Assembly: GCF_016785945.1 (NCBI RefSeq)
Contig: NZ_JAEMEF010000010.1
Span: forward strand, 1 to 64,000
Length of the DNA: 64,000 nucleotides
Direction of reading: 5' to 3'
Origin: Olleya sediminilitoris
GTDB lineage: Bacteria; Bacteroidota; Bacteroidia; Flavobacteriales; Flavobacteriaceae
Shown here: positions 27,401-36,353 of the stretch, piece by piece
How positions within the stretch are numbered: the stretch's first letter is position 1
Layout: each line of letters opens with the position of its first letter
The notes under the pieces: generated by a model
Seen by the model: the letters and a program-made list of their open reading frames with translations, nothing else
What the model was told of the DNA's origin: nothing
Databases searched by the model: none
Made by a program: the position numbers and the translations under genes

Positions 27401-30400
27401 TAGTTCCAGTAACAAATCCCTTTTTTACTGTATTATCAAAAGAGGTTTTAATTCTGTTTATTCTTAATCTATTTATATATTGTCTGTAAGCCCAGCTATT
27501 ATTATTCATGGTAAACCCAAACCAATTATACTGATCAAAGTTTTTAGTATTATTAAATTGTGGGTAATTATATTGTCTGTCAACTCTAAAATAGGTGTTG
27601 CCAAAACTATTACCATTATTACGATTATAAGACGTGTAATAACTACTTGGTGTAAAGTTGGAATAATTCCAATAGTGAGATTTAAACTCGTCTAAAGAGG
27701 CATCGTACATACTTGCTAAAAACTCAGATGCTACTTTTTCGCCTTTTGCACCTTTAATTTTAAAACTCCAAGTCTCGTCTGCTCCTGGTTGTAATTTGTC
27801 TCTAAAGGTCAAAGTTTCTATTTCTAAATCGGTTTTTGGATAAGGTACATTAATAGTCATGCTTCTTGCTTTGTAACTATTAAAAGCAGCTAAACTATAA
27901 TGGATGCCAAATCCACCTAAATCGTTTTTGTTAACAGGTATTGTAATGCTTTTTTTGTTTTGATTTAGGTTTATAATATGGTTTTCTTTTATTTGATAAT
28001 CACGTTCAATGCTTACAGTAACCGTTATGTTTTTAGCTGCAGTAGCTAAAGTTAACGTGACATTGTCACCAACTTTATAACTGTTTTTATCAGTAGTTAC
28101 AGTAATTAATTGTTGATCTGCTAGTGCTTTATCTTTGTCTGAAAATAATGTAGTTTTAGCTTTATTTTTAACAACTTGTCCAAACTTGTCTTTAGTTTCA
28201 AGCTCTATAATATAAGCTCCAGATAACCATTTTTTAGTGTTTTTTAAATCAATAGTTGTTGATTTTTCTGTGTTAAAGTCAGTCTCAAAAACTAGATTTC
28301 CTTTTTTCCAATTTTCTGGTTGATCTTCATTGCTAAATGCATCATGTGGAAAATAATCTTTAAAAGTCTGTTTTGTAAATCCAGGATAATCTGGTGCAGT
28401 CCAAGGTCTGTCTCTTAGTACGTTGTTAGGAGCCTCTAATTTATAAATTTTCAAGGTTCCTTTTGCTGCAACAAACTGACCATTTAAGTTTTGTGTTGTA
28501 ATGGTAATTTGATTGTCTTTTTTTGATTTATCAATACTTGAATTAACAATAATGTTTGCTGTTAGTGCATGGTAACCAACTCTAACTGTCGTTTCTGTAC
28601 TTCTAGTTTCACCATTAATATCTGTAACATCTGCAAAAACTTGATAGCTGAAAATTGGTAAATTTGCTTTGTCAGATTTTAAGTCAGGTATGGCTTTAAA
28701 TACAATATTATAATTCCCATTTGCGTCTGTAGTAGTTTCACCATGAGTGATTTCTTGTGACTCACTAGTTGTATAATTAGGTCTAGACCATCTGTGCCAA
28801 GTAGGATATTGTACATTCCTAACCACACGATATATTACTTTTGAATTAGTAATTTTTGAGCCTGCAAATGCAATAGCTTCACCAGTTACAGTAACACTAT
28901 CGTTGACTTTTATAGTTTCGGTAATGGGTTTAAAGTTAGTCTCAAATTTTGGACGTTTATATTCTTCTACAGCAATAGATGTGTTTCCATACACGTTATT
29001 ATTACTAACTTGAATACTAAAATTACCAGTTAAACCATCGTTAGGTAAAATAAACTCGCCAGAAACAGACCCAAAATCATTGGTTGTTAAATTTAATGTG
29101 CTTACTTTTTCGCCATTAGTATTATATAAAGTAACGTCCACTTTTTTGTTAGTCATTACCTCAGTTTTATCGTTTTTGTTTTTTAAAGCTATCGCTTTAA
29201 AATAAACGGTTTGTGAAGGTCTATAAATACTGCGATCTGTAAAAATAAAAGCACGATAATTAGTGTCGTTGTTTTTGTCTTTTTTGTAATATCTGTTTAG
29301 ATAATAATCGCCAAAACATCCAGTATCTGATTTTGTGTCTACTGTAAGAGCTATTTGATTTCTATTATATTCAGTAGTTTTATTAATAAAGATAATTCCT
29401 TTAGAGTTAGTTGTGGTTTGGATTGTTTTTAAAAATTCATCACGATATTTATAATCAATACTAACTTTTGCATTAGCTAAAGGCTTCCCGTTATTGCGAT
29501 TGATTACTTGGTAAAATTCTTGATTTTGATCCTCATAATTTACAATAGCTATGTTGGTAGCTTGTGTTAATGTAGTTGCAAAAAAGTTATTTTCTAAGTC
29601 TGTAGATTGTCCAACAATTAGATAAAGACCGTTATTTAATTTTGGTACTAAAACTTCGGTAGTGTGTTGTTGGTAATCGTTTTCGTTTTTTAAATTAGAA
29701 TTCCAAGTGGTTTCAATTTTAAGCTTTTTTATAAAGGCTTTCTTTTCATCTTCTTTATATATATCCGAAAATTCATCTCGTTGTTTTCTTGTTAATTTAT
29801 AAGCATCAAACGTTATATTCTCAACGTTTTTATAATTTACTAAAAATCTAGAATGTGTGTTGTTTGGTACAAATTGTTCTGCTGTAATATTTAAAGAAGG
29901 ATAAAGTAATTGCGTTTTTAGTGTTTTGCATAATTGGGCTCCTTTACTATCAGGAAAGTCGTTTATTACTTGTTGACATAAATTAATAGCCTCTTTAATT
30001 TTAAATCTAACTTCAGGATTACTGTCTTTATTATAAGCAAAACCTTGCTGAGCAAATAATGAAGCTATTTTAAAATTGTATAAAGCAGAGACTTGGTGTG
30101 TTTTGTATTGGTTGGCTTCGGTTTTAAGGGCTTGTAGGTATAGGTCGTCTTTATTGTCTAAAACAGCATTATTGTAAACGTAATCTAGTCGGCTTATATT
30201 AACTTCGGTTAAGGCAAGAGGAGTCTTGTCTTTTAAATGAAATTTAATCAAGTTTTGGTAGACTTTTAGACCTTGTATTTGTAAAGATGTAGTGTCTTTA
30301 GAGGTTATTTTAAATTTGGTGAAAGCATTAGCATTGCCCAATAATTCTGGATTATCAATTGAAAATTTATAAGCAGGCTGAGTGATTTGAGTCTCTGAAG

Positions 30401-31004
30401 TGCCATAAAAGGTTAACGCATTATGACTTAAAAAATCAAAAAGGGTTGGTCTGTATACTTGACTATCTTTTCCTTTTGTAATAATAGCATCAAATTTGGA
30501 TGTTGGTGTTTGTTGTAATATTAATCCGTTTTGTAAAGATTGGTCATACAACGTTTTTATTTCAAAAAATAAAGTGTTTAAATCCCATGTTCTAAAATCA
30601 ATTTGGTCTGCTTTTTCTTCAGTTTTTGTACGCCTGTAAAATTTATATCTATTTTGGTTAAAATACTGCCAGTATAATGTAGCCAACATGTTTTGAAGTA
30701 CATTTTTTGTTGGTGCTTGACTGTTATTTATTTCGGTTTTAAAATTATTAACAACACTAAGTTGCGCATCTTCTTCAAGTAATAAAGCAAATTTGCTTTT
30801 AAAAAGCAGTACTTTAATGCGTTGGTCTGTATTGTTTTCGGCAACAGCCTTATTATATATATTATCAACTATTTTAATAGCACTTTTTGGTAAACCATTA
30901 ATTTCATGCGTTTCTACCTGATGCCATAAATTGGAATAGTTGTTGTTTTGAGCATGTGACGTAGCAAAAAGTAAAATCATTAAAAGTGTGGATATATGCT
31001 TCAT
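24435..31004 (-). CDS. Alpha-2-macroglobulin family protein with embedded carboxypeptidase-regulatory and TonB-plug domains
   Basis: One uninterrupted 2189-residue frame with a signal peptide (1-18). The first half carries helical and MG-type beta domains. Residues about 1193-1275 are a CarboxypepD_reg-like domain (GTITDENGLPLPGANVIVKG), and about 1280-1400 a TonB-receptor plug (VIVDGVIYNGD, GANGVVIITTK). The macroglobulin continues with the thioester motif CNEQ at C1635-Q1638 and a terpenoid-cyclase-like alpha domain. Such proteins are thought to trap proteases in the periplasm or at the surface. The plug insertion is in frame, so it is not an assembly error. The short palindrome at 26418-26434 lies within it. 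Confidence 0.9.
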   Translation of the reverse strand: MKHISTLLMILLFATSHAQNNNYSNLWHQVETHEINGLPKSAIKIVDNIYNKAVAENNTDQRIKVLLFKSKFALLLEEDAQLSVVNNFKTEINNSQAPTKNVLQNMLATLYWQYFNQNRYKFYRRTKTEEKADQIDFRTWDLNTLFFEIKTLYDQSLQNGLILQQTPTSKFDAIITKGKDSQVYRPTLFDFLSHNALTFYGTSETQITQPAYKFSIDNPELLGNANAFTKFKITSKDTTSLQIQGLKVYQNLIKFHLKDKTPLALTEVNISRLDYVYNNAVLDNKDDLYLQALKTEANQYKTHQVSALYNFKIASLFAQQGFAYNKDSNPEVRFKIKEAINLCQQVINDFPDSKGAQLCKTLKTQLLYPSLNITAEQFVPNNTHSRFLVNYKNVENITFDAYKLTRKQRDEFSDIYKEDEKKAFIKKLKIETTWNSNLKNENDYQQHTTEVLVPKLNNGLYLIVGQSTDLENNFFATTLTQATNIAIVNYEDQNQEFYQVINRNNGKPLANAKVSIDYKYRDEFLKTIQTTTNSKGIIFINKTTEYNRNQIALTVDTKSDTGCFGDYYLNRYYKKDKNNDTNYRAFIFTDRSIYRPSQTVYFKAIALKNKNDKTEVMTNKKVDVTLYNTNGEKVSTLNLTTNDFGSVSGEFILPNDGLTGNFSIQVSNNNVYGNTSIAVEEYKRPKFETNFKPITETIKVNDSVTVTGEAIAFAGSKITNSKVIYRVVRNVQYPTWHRWSRPNYTTSESQEITHGETTTDANGNYNIVFKAIPDLKSDKANLPIFSYQVFADVTDINGETRSTETTVRVGYHALTANIIVNSSIDKSKKDNQITITTQNLNGQFVAAKGTLKIYKLEAPNNVLRDRPWTAPDYPGFTKQTFKDYFPHDAFSNEDQPENWKKGNLVFETDFNTEKSTTIDLKNTKKWLSGAYIIELETKDKFGQVVKNKAKTTLFSDKDKALADQQLITVTTDKNSYKVGDNVTLTLATAAKNITVTVSIERDYQIKENHIINLNQNKKSITIPVNKNDLGGFGIHYSLAAFNSYKARSMTINVPYPKTDLEIETLTFRDKLQPGADETWSFKIKGAKGEKVASEFLASMYDASLDEFKSHYWNYSNFTPSSYYTSYNRNNGNSFGNTYFRVDRQYNYPQFNNTKNFDQYNWFGFTMNNNSWAYRQYINRLRINRIKTSFDNTVKKGFVTGTITDENGLPLPGANVIVKGTSIGTTTDFDGDYIIKAITGDILVFNYVGYQTIEKTVGADNVINISMNTDDNTLDEVIVAAYGSNKRMKSSRKMAAPAAEMDILEERASGIQVEDSEMSSGYLNGNEINIRGAESINDLSNPLVIVDGVIYNGDLASLNTKDILEISVLKGDEATALYGSKGANGVVIITTKNEDKEDFSNVKARTNLQETAFFFPQLATDKDGNVSFNFTTPEALTKWNLNLFAHDKQGNYAKSTLQTVTQKDLMVIPNVPRFLRQGDQIQISTKISNLSKKDVLGTAVLQLFDALTGKSIDADLSNSVNQQSFSAKAKGNTQVTWTLNIPDNISAIQYKILAKAGNFSDGEQNALPVLTNRMLVTETLPMWIKSNESKTFTLDKLKTSTSSTLKHHKLTLEMTSNPAWYAVQALPYLMEYPYECNEQTFSRFYANALASHIVNSNPRIKAVFNQWKNTDALLSNLEKNQELKSILIQETPWLRDAQSETEQKKRMALLFDLNKMTNELNRARKKLQNNQMDNGGWSWFGNYHANRFITQHIITGFGHLKKLNVVSDKEEDITDMVKKALDFLDNKFEKEYNDLTKFTNDVDYTKDHLSYTQLHYLYMRSFFPEYKLSKKHQDIHKYYLSQIRNYWLKRPLYAKGMMALIMNRHEDQETAKSILKSLKENSITSEELGMYWKENTNSYYWYQASIETQALMIEAFTEAGPTLQSEVKNLEDINNLKIWLLKNKQTNKWKTTKATTEAVYALLLQGNDWLSVTEMVDVVLGGEKITPETLENVKIEAGTGYYKTSWSGKDITPKMAEVKLTKKGNGIAWGSLYWQYFEDLDKITSAETPLKIKKQLYLKTNTNTGEIITAITNNTKLKVGDLVRVRIELRSDRAMEFVHMKDMRAAGLEPINVLSKYKYQDGLGYYEATKDASTNFFFDYLPKGIYVFEYDLRVNNAGNMSNGITTIQSMYAPEFSSHSEGVRIEVNKID
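26418..26434. repeat. Short palindrome, copy inside the macroglobulin gene
   Basis: TTTCGCTTTTGCGGAAA, read in reverse as TTTCCGC-A3-AGCGAAA, belongs with the copies at 2368, 5093 and 48945. It encodes the linker residues FSAKAKG. Confidence 0.4.
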
Positions 31005-31178
31005 TTTGTTAATTTTTAAGCAATATACTTTAGTATTTGATGTTGTTAAAGTACAATTGCGTAAAGTGTACGTTTGAATGAGTAACGTGTTACGGATTTA
31101 AAGTTAGTTAATATTTTTTCAATTAAATCAAAAACAATACCAATAGAATACTATTTTTGTAAACCTTTAATATTCAAT

Positions 31179-32123
31179 ATGAAATCACTATTATTTGCCT
31201 TATTATTACCTATTGCTATTTTTGCTCAAAGTACAGTAGATTTAGGAGAAGGCTACATCAATAAAAAACAATTTAGTAAAGCTGAAAAGGTTTTAAACGC
31301 TTTTGTAAAGTCTAATTCTGATAATTTAAAAGCAATTGAGTTGCTAGGCGATGCATATGGACATCAAAAAAAATGGGACGAAGCTGCTGCAGAATATAAA
31401 AAGTTAATCAAAGCCAAGCCAAAAACTGCTAATTACCATTATAAATATGGAGGTGCCTTAGGGATGAAAGCTTTATCTGTTAGCAAAGTTTCTGCTTTGG
31501 GTATTATAGGAGATGTTAAATCGTCTTTTTTAAAAGCAGCCGAATTAGATTCAAATCATATTGAAACGCGTTGGGCTTTAGTGGAATTGTATATGCAATT
31601 ACCAGGAATAATAGGAGGAAGCAAAAGTAAATCTTTAAAATACGCTAACCAATTAGAGGCTTTGTCAAAAGTAGATGGTTATTTAGCAAAAGGTTATATT
31701 TATGAATATGATGATGAGCCAGAATTAGCCGAAAAATATTATTTAAAAGCTATTAAAGTTGGAGGCTCTTTAACCTGTTATGAAAAATTAACTGCTTTAT
31801 ATGAAAAAGAAAAACAACCAGAAAAAGCAATAACCAATATTGAAGCTTCACAAATTAAACATCAACGTAATAGTTTACATTATCAAATAGGAAAAGTGTG
31901 TGCAGATTACAATGTGCAATTAGATAAAGGTAAACAATGTTTAGTGGTGTATTTACAAAACCACTCTGCAAAAGATGGTGTTCCTAAAGCTTGGGCTAAT
32001 TACAGATTGGCACAGATTTATAAACATAAAAGCGATACTACAAATGCTTTAAAATACATTAATTTGGCTATTGCCGAATTACCTAAAATAGAAGTATTTC
32101 AGGATTTTAAAGAAGATTTATAG
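31179..32123 (+). CDS. Secreted TPR-repeat protein
   Basis: A 314-residue protein with a signal peptide (residues 1-16, IAIFAQS). Tetratricopeptide repeats run through most of it: GEGYINKKQFSKAEKVLNAF, LLGDAYGHQKKWDEAAAEYK, AKGYIYEYDDEPELAEKYY and a last NYRLAQIYKHKSDTTNALKY. TPRs are protein-binding scaffolds; the partner is unknown. It is transcribed away from the macroglobulin gene, with 174 bases between, and lies 68 bases before mpl. Confidence 0.8.
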   Translation: MKSLLFALLLPIAIFAQSTVDLGEGYINKKQFSKAEKVLNAFVKSNSDNLKAIELLGDAYGHQKKWDEAAAEYKKLIKAKPKTANYHYKYGGALGMKALSVSKVSALGIIGDVKSSFLKAAELDSNHIETRWALVELYMQLPGIIGGSKSKSLKYANQLEALSKVDGYLAKGYIYEYDDEPELAEKYYLKAIKVGGSLTCYEKLTALYEKEKQPEKAITNIEASQIKHQRNSLHYQIGKVCADYNVQLDKGKQCLVVYLQNHSAKDGVPKAWANYRLAQIYKHKSDTTNALKYINLAIAELPKIEVFQDFKEDL

Positions 32124-32191
32124 TATATCACAAAAAAGGTTTTACTTGTTCAAGTAATTATTATCTTTGAATACTCTACAAAACAAGGATA

Positions 32192-33547
32192 ATGAATGTA
32201 CATTTTATAGCTATTGGTGGAAGTGCGATGCACAATTTAGCACTAGCATTACACAATAAAGGTTACCAAGTTACAGGAAGTGATGATACTATTTTTGAAC
32301 CTTCTAAATCTAGATTAGACGCTAAAGGATTATTGCCTGAAGCCTTTGGATGGTTCCCAGAAAAAGTAACTGCTAATTTAGATGCGATTGTACTTGGTAT
32401 GCATGCTAAAGCTGATAATCCTGAGCTTTTAAAAGCACAAGATTTAGGTTTAAAAATATACAGTTATCCTGAGTTTTTGTATGAGCAATCTAAACATAAA
32501 ACAAGAGTTGTAATTGGTGGTAGTCATGGTAAAACCACTATCACTTCAATGATTTTACACGTGATGCATTACCATGATCGTGATGTAGATTATATGGTTG
32601 GTGCACAACTAGAAGGGTTTGATGTGATGGTAAAGTTAACAGAGGATAACGATTTTATTGTTTTAGAAGGTGATGAGTATTTAAGTAGCCCAATTGATAG
32701 ACGTCCAAAGTTTCATTTATATAAACCTAACATTGCATTGTTAAGCGGAATTGCTTGGGACCACATTAATGTGTTTCCTACGTACGATAATTATGTTGAG
32801 CAATTCAGTATTTTTGTAGATAGCATTGTAAAAGGAGGAAGTATTAATTATAACGAAGAAGACGCTGAAGTAAAACGTGTTGTTGAAGCTTCAGAAAATC
32901 CTATACGTAAAATTGCTTATCACACACCTGAGTATACTGTTGAAAATGGCGAAACTTTGCTGGAAACTCCTGAAGGACCAATGCCAATTGAAATTTTTGG
33001 ACAGCATAATTTAAATAATTTAGCAGGAGCAAAATGGATTTGTCAACATATGGGAATTGACGAAGATGATTTTTATGAAGCGATTTCAACTTTTAAAGGA
33101 GCCAGTAAACGTTTAGAGAAAATAGCAGAAAGTAATACTAGTGTTGCATACAAAGATTTTGCACACTCGCCAAGTAAAGTAAAAGCAACAACTAACGCTG
33201 TTAAAGAACAGTATAATAACAGAACTTTGGTTGCTTGTCTAGAGCTACATACTTATAGTAGTTTAAATGCAGAGTTTTTAAACGAATATAAAGGCGCTTT
33301 AGATGCTGCAGATGTTGCAGTTGTATTTTACAGTCCTCATGCTGTAGAAATTAAAAAATTAGACCACGTCACAGAAACACAAATAGCAGACGCCTTTAAG
33401 CGTGACGATTTAATTATATATACTAATCCAGACGATTTTAAAGACTATTTATTCTCTCAAAATTTTAATAATAAATCATTATTATTAATGAGTAGTGGTA
33501 ATTATGGAGGTTTAAATTTTGATGAGGTAAAAGACTTGATACAGTAA
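32192..33547 (+). CDS. mpl: UDP-N-acetylmuramate:L-alanyl-gamma-D-glutamyl-meso-diaminopimelate ligase (Mpl-like)
   Basis: A 451-residue Mur ligase. The N-terminus MNVHFIAIGGSAMHNLAL and the ATP loop IGGSHGKTTITSM (about residues 107-119) are typical; YMVGAQLEGFD and DEYLSSPIDRRPKF match the Mpl branch rather than MurC. Mpl links recycled murein tripeptide to UDP-MurNAc. It is close to MurC in sequence, so the exact substrate is family inference, but the short Mpl-type N-terminus and length support this call. Confidence 0.88.
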   Translation: MNVHFIAIGGSAMHNLALALHNKGYQVTGSDDTIFEPSKSRLDAKGLLPEAFGWFPEKVTANLDAIVLGMHAKADNPELLKAQDLGLKIYSYPEFLYEQSKHKTRVVIGGSHGKTTITSMILHVMHYHDRDVDYMVGAQLEGFDVMVKLTEDNDFIVLEGDEYLSSPIDRRPKFHLYKPNIALLSGIAWDHINVFPTYDNYVEQFSIFVDSIVKGGSINYNEEDAEVKRVVEASENPIRKIAYHTPEYTVENGETLLETPEGPMPIEIFGQHNLNNLAGAKWICQHMGIDEDDFYEAISTFKGASKRLEKIAESNTSVAYKDFAHSPSKVKATTNAVKEQYNNRTLVACLELHTYSSLNAEFLNEYKGALDAADVAVVFYSPHAVEIKKLDHVTETQIADAFKRDDLIIYTNPDDFKDYLFSQNFNNKSLLLMSSGNYGGLNFDEVKDLIQ

Positions 33548-33563
33548 TTTTACTGAATGATAA

Positions 33564-34151
33564 TTACTGTTCTTTTTTAGCTTTTTCATACAGTTCAACA
33601 CATTGTTTTTCAAAATCAAAATTAATTTGATCACTAAAACAGTAAAGGTATGTGTCCGTAAAAACCATAGTAGCTTTTATAGTAGGCAGTTTGTTTAGTT
33701 TATCATTTTTGAAATAATAAAAATCACCAATGTATGTGTTGGTAAGTAGATTAATACTTGATTTTCCGCTACCATCACGCACAGCTTCGCCATAAGTTGT
33801 ACTACTTAAATCGTAGTCAGTGCGACTTATTTTTATTAGTTGCATTTTCTTTTCTTTAGGATTGTAGGTAAATGTGTTTATCCAACCAGAACGATCATAA
33901 TCATTCCAAAACTCAAAACCATCTTTAGTGTCTACTAGTGTGTTTCCAAAATTTAAGCTTCTAATTTTAAAGCTTGATACCCTTTGGTAGTTATTTGATG
34001 ACAGTACACTAAATAATTTTTTGGCTTCAGAATCTATAAATACTGTGTCAATCCATTTATCTCCATCAAAATCCTTGATGATTTTTCTTGTAGATTGTGC
34101 ATTAACTAATGAAACAATTAATAATGCTATTATGGTAAAAAACTGTTTCAT
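33564..34151 (-). CDS. Periplasmic protein, possible immunity protein of the lipase effector
   Basis: A 195-residue protein with a signal peptide (residues 1-18, ending LVNAQ); family not recognised. The first mature residues, DFDGDKWIDTVFIDSE, have the look of an FG-GAP/VCBS-type acidic repeat, and the rest is mostly strand. It is the last gene of the TssD-lipase operon, 33 bases after the small membrane protein. Antibacterial lipase effectors of type VI systems are usually neutralised by a periplasmic protein encoded next to them, which makes this a reasonable immunity candidate (inference). Confidence 0.55.
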   Translation of the reverse strand: MKQFFTIIALLIVSLVNAQSTRKIIKDFDGDKWIDTVFIDSEAKKLFSVLSSNNYQRVSSFKIRSLNFGNTLVDTKDGFEFWNDYDRSGWINTFTYNPKEKKMQLIKISRTDYDLSSTTYGEAVRDGSGKSSINLLTNTYIGDFYYFKNDKLNKLPTIKATMVFTDTYLYCFSDQINFDFEKQCVELYEKAKKEQ

Positions 34152-34184
34152 AAAGTTATTGTTTTAAGTCTTATTACATTTAAA

Positions 34185-34484
34185 TTAATTGGAAAGCTCA
34201 TAAATAATATCTCCTCCAAATAATAAGATAGAGCAAATTATTACATAAAGTAACACATATAGTAACGCTCTTGTTAGGTAATAAGTTGTTTTATTAGTCT
34301 GTTTTTTAAGGAAGAAATGATTGATCAGCAAAAAAATAATTCCAGTTAATAAACCAGTAGGAGGCGCAATGTAATATAATCCAAAAACCTCTACAGTATT
34401 ATCTTCGACATACAAATAGAATATAAAAATAGAAAATGCTACTGATAAAAGAATAAACAATAGGTACTTGAGTGCTTTTTTCAT
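34185..34484 (-). CDS. Small membrane protein in the TssD-lipase operon, possible immunity or accessory factor
   Basis: A 99-residue protein with three predicted membrane segments (about residues 6-25, 43-58 and 70-90); no family recognised. It starts two bases after the lipase stop, so it is certainly part of the same transcript. Its place directly behind a phospholipase-like effector suggests protection of the producer's membrane, or a chaperone-like role; neither can be chosen from the sequence. Confidence 0.55.
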   Translation of the reverse strand: MKKALKYLLFILLSVAFSIFIFYLYVEDNTVEVFGLYYIAPPTGLLTGIIFLLINHFFLKKQTNKTTYYLTRALLYVLLYVIICSILLFGGDIIYELSN

Positions 34485-34486
34485 GC

Positions 34487-36352
34487 TTATCCTTTATAGC
34501 CTGGATTTTTACCAGAACTAAAACTACTTTTTAATCCTTCTTCTACTTTGTCCCATAATCTTGTATGACTTAAACCATGAGAGACTGTTGCAAAGTGAGC
34601 TAAACTTCCTATTACTGGTGGTAATGGTGGGTTTTTTTCTTCATCTTCTCTGTTTTTTTCTTTCTCTTCTTTGACTATGGTTTCCCATTGTTGTTTAGAG
34701 ATGTTGTTTATAGCAATTAGATCAGAGTTAAATTTTAGTTTAGCAGCTTCAGTAAATGCATCTGGAGTCTTATTTTTATCTTTTTTAGATTTTTCTTCTT
34801 TAGGCTTATCTTGTGGAGCTATTAAATGTGCTTCATATTTTTTTATTAATTTGGTATAGTTAGGAAGATAATCTCTTCTCAATTTTTTAAATTCGTCGTC
34901 AGCTTCATCTTTAAATAATAAATCTGCCCACCATAGTGCAGTACCTTTATCTTCAATAGATTCGCTAGATATTATTTGACTGACTAATATGATTAAAAAC
35001 TCTTTAAGGTTTCCGTCTTCAATACTTTTTTCGGCACTTGATACAAATTTTTCAAACTTAGATTTTAATCCTCTTGAGTGATATACATCCTCTTCAGTTA
35101 TAGGTACGTCAATGACATCAAACTTTCCGTTAATTTGGTCTTTTGGATCCCAAGACGTATTATCAATAGTGTCTGTAACTCCTGCTTGTTCTGTAAATAT
35201 TCTTTCTAATAACCCTAATAAATAAGCATCTTCAAGACCTTTGTCAATAAAAAGTATTTTATTGATCACCTTTAAAGGCCTTTCCATGTTTAAATCAGTT
35301 ATCAAATCTGTAGTCTCAAACGTGTCACTAAAACTATTACTTATGCTGTCAGCAGCTTTTCCTAAGTTATCTTTAAGTTGTCCCCAAAAACCTTCCTCTT
35401 CACTACTACTATTAATGTTTTCTATTTTTTGTTGGTATTGAGTAACTCTATTGTTTAGTCTTGTTTTTGCTGTTGGAATCCAAGATTTTAAGTCTGTTAG
35501 AAGTTTGGTTATTTCAGCTTTTTCTGTACTTAAATTTTTTAATTCAGGATTATTAATCATTGTAATGATTAGATCTAAAATATCATTTACGCTATCTAGT
35601 AACAATGATACTCTTTGCCATATTAATACACCATGTTTAGAATCGCTAACAATAGATATTGAAGTTAAAGGAGCAAAAACACCAGAAGACATAATTAAGT
35701 CTATTCTTTGTTTGGATTTATAAAACTCGTAAGCATTAAAGCCATGTATTAATTTTTCTAAATTATTTAAAGAGAAATCTGCTACAAACCTTTGTGTGAT
35801 GTCGTAATCGTTATGAACATTAATAATTTGGCAATCTTCATGTAATTTGGCATGGTTAAGCTGGTGTTTTTCTTTAAAAAACGGAGTTGATAAATAGGTT
35901 ATGCTTTTTACTTCCCATAGTTTAGGAAAACGACTGTCGGTCGTTATTAATTCGGTAAATTGATTGATAACATTTCCTCCATGAGAATGTCCAATTAAAT
36001 GCAAATGTGTTTCTTTGTTTTTAAATTTAGGATACTCTCTTGTCATTAAATCTAGCAACCTTTCGGCAGCTTTATTTCTTTCATCTTGACTATTATCTCC
36101 ACTCCAACTAAAAAAATTGGCTTCAATATTTAAGTCATGAAATTGTGGTTTTAGTTCTAAAACTTTTCCCCAAAGATTGTCTTTACTAGCTTTCCAATAA
36201 TTATGGTTTGCTTGATGGTTTAAAGCCGAAATATTAACTGGATCTTGTGTTCCTGCTACAAACATGATAATATCTGTAGGGCTAACAACTACAACGTCTA
36301 AAGTTTTAGTTACGCCATCTTCAAATTCTAATTTAAAAGTATTTACTGCCAT
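34487..36352 (-). CDS. Lipase-like alpha/beta hydrolase, candidate type VI secretion effector
   Basis: A 621-residue protein without signal peptide. Residues about 22-200 are an alpha/beta-hydrolase core: IIMFVAGTQDP as oxyanion region and the nucleophile elbow GHSHGG with S123. SDSKHGVLIW could hold the catalytic His. The remaining 380 residues are helical and highly charged (KPKEEKSKKDKNKT near 530), with no known domain. It lies one base after a TssD-type gene on the same strand. Absence of a signal peptide plus this neighbour point to export by a type VI system as a lipase effector. Confidence 0.75.
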   Translation of the reverse strand: MAVNTFKLEFEDGVTKTLDVVVVSPTDIIMFVAGTQDPVNISALNHQANHNYWKASKDNLWGKVLELKPQFHDLNIEANFFSWSGDNSQDERNKAAERLLDLMTREYPKFKNKETHLHLIGHSHGGNVINQFTELITTDSRFPKLWEVKSITYLSTPFFKEKHQLNHAKLHEDCQIINVHNDYDITQRFVADFSLNNLEKLIHGFNAYEFYKSKQRIDLIMSSGVFAPLTSISIVSDSKHGVLIWQRVSLLLDSVNDILDLIITMINNPELKNLSTEKAEITKLLTDLKSWIPTAKTRLNNRVTQYQQKIENINSSSEEEGFWGQLKDNLGKAADSISNSFSDTFETTDLITDLNMERPLKVINKILFIDKGLEDAYLLGLLERIFTEQAGVTDTIDNTSWDPKDQINGKFDVIDVPITEEDVYHSRGLKSKFEKFVSSAEKSIEDGNLKEFLIILVSQIISSESIEDKGTALWWADLLFKDEADDEFKKLRRDYLPNYTKLIKKYEAHLIAPQDKPKEEKSKKDKNKTPDAFTEAAKLKFNSDLIAINNISKQQWETIVKEEKEKNREDEEKNPPLPPVIGSLAHFATVSHGLSHTRLWDKVEEGLKSSFSSGKNPGYKG

Positions 36353-36353
36353 T

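Noticed and set aside
24435-31004. Possible artificial fusion of a macroglobulin with a TonB receptor by assembly error
   Set aside because: The frame is open for 2189 codons, the macroglobulin resumes after the plug with its thioester motif, and no barrel strands are present.
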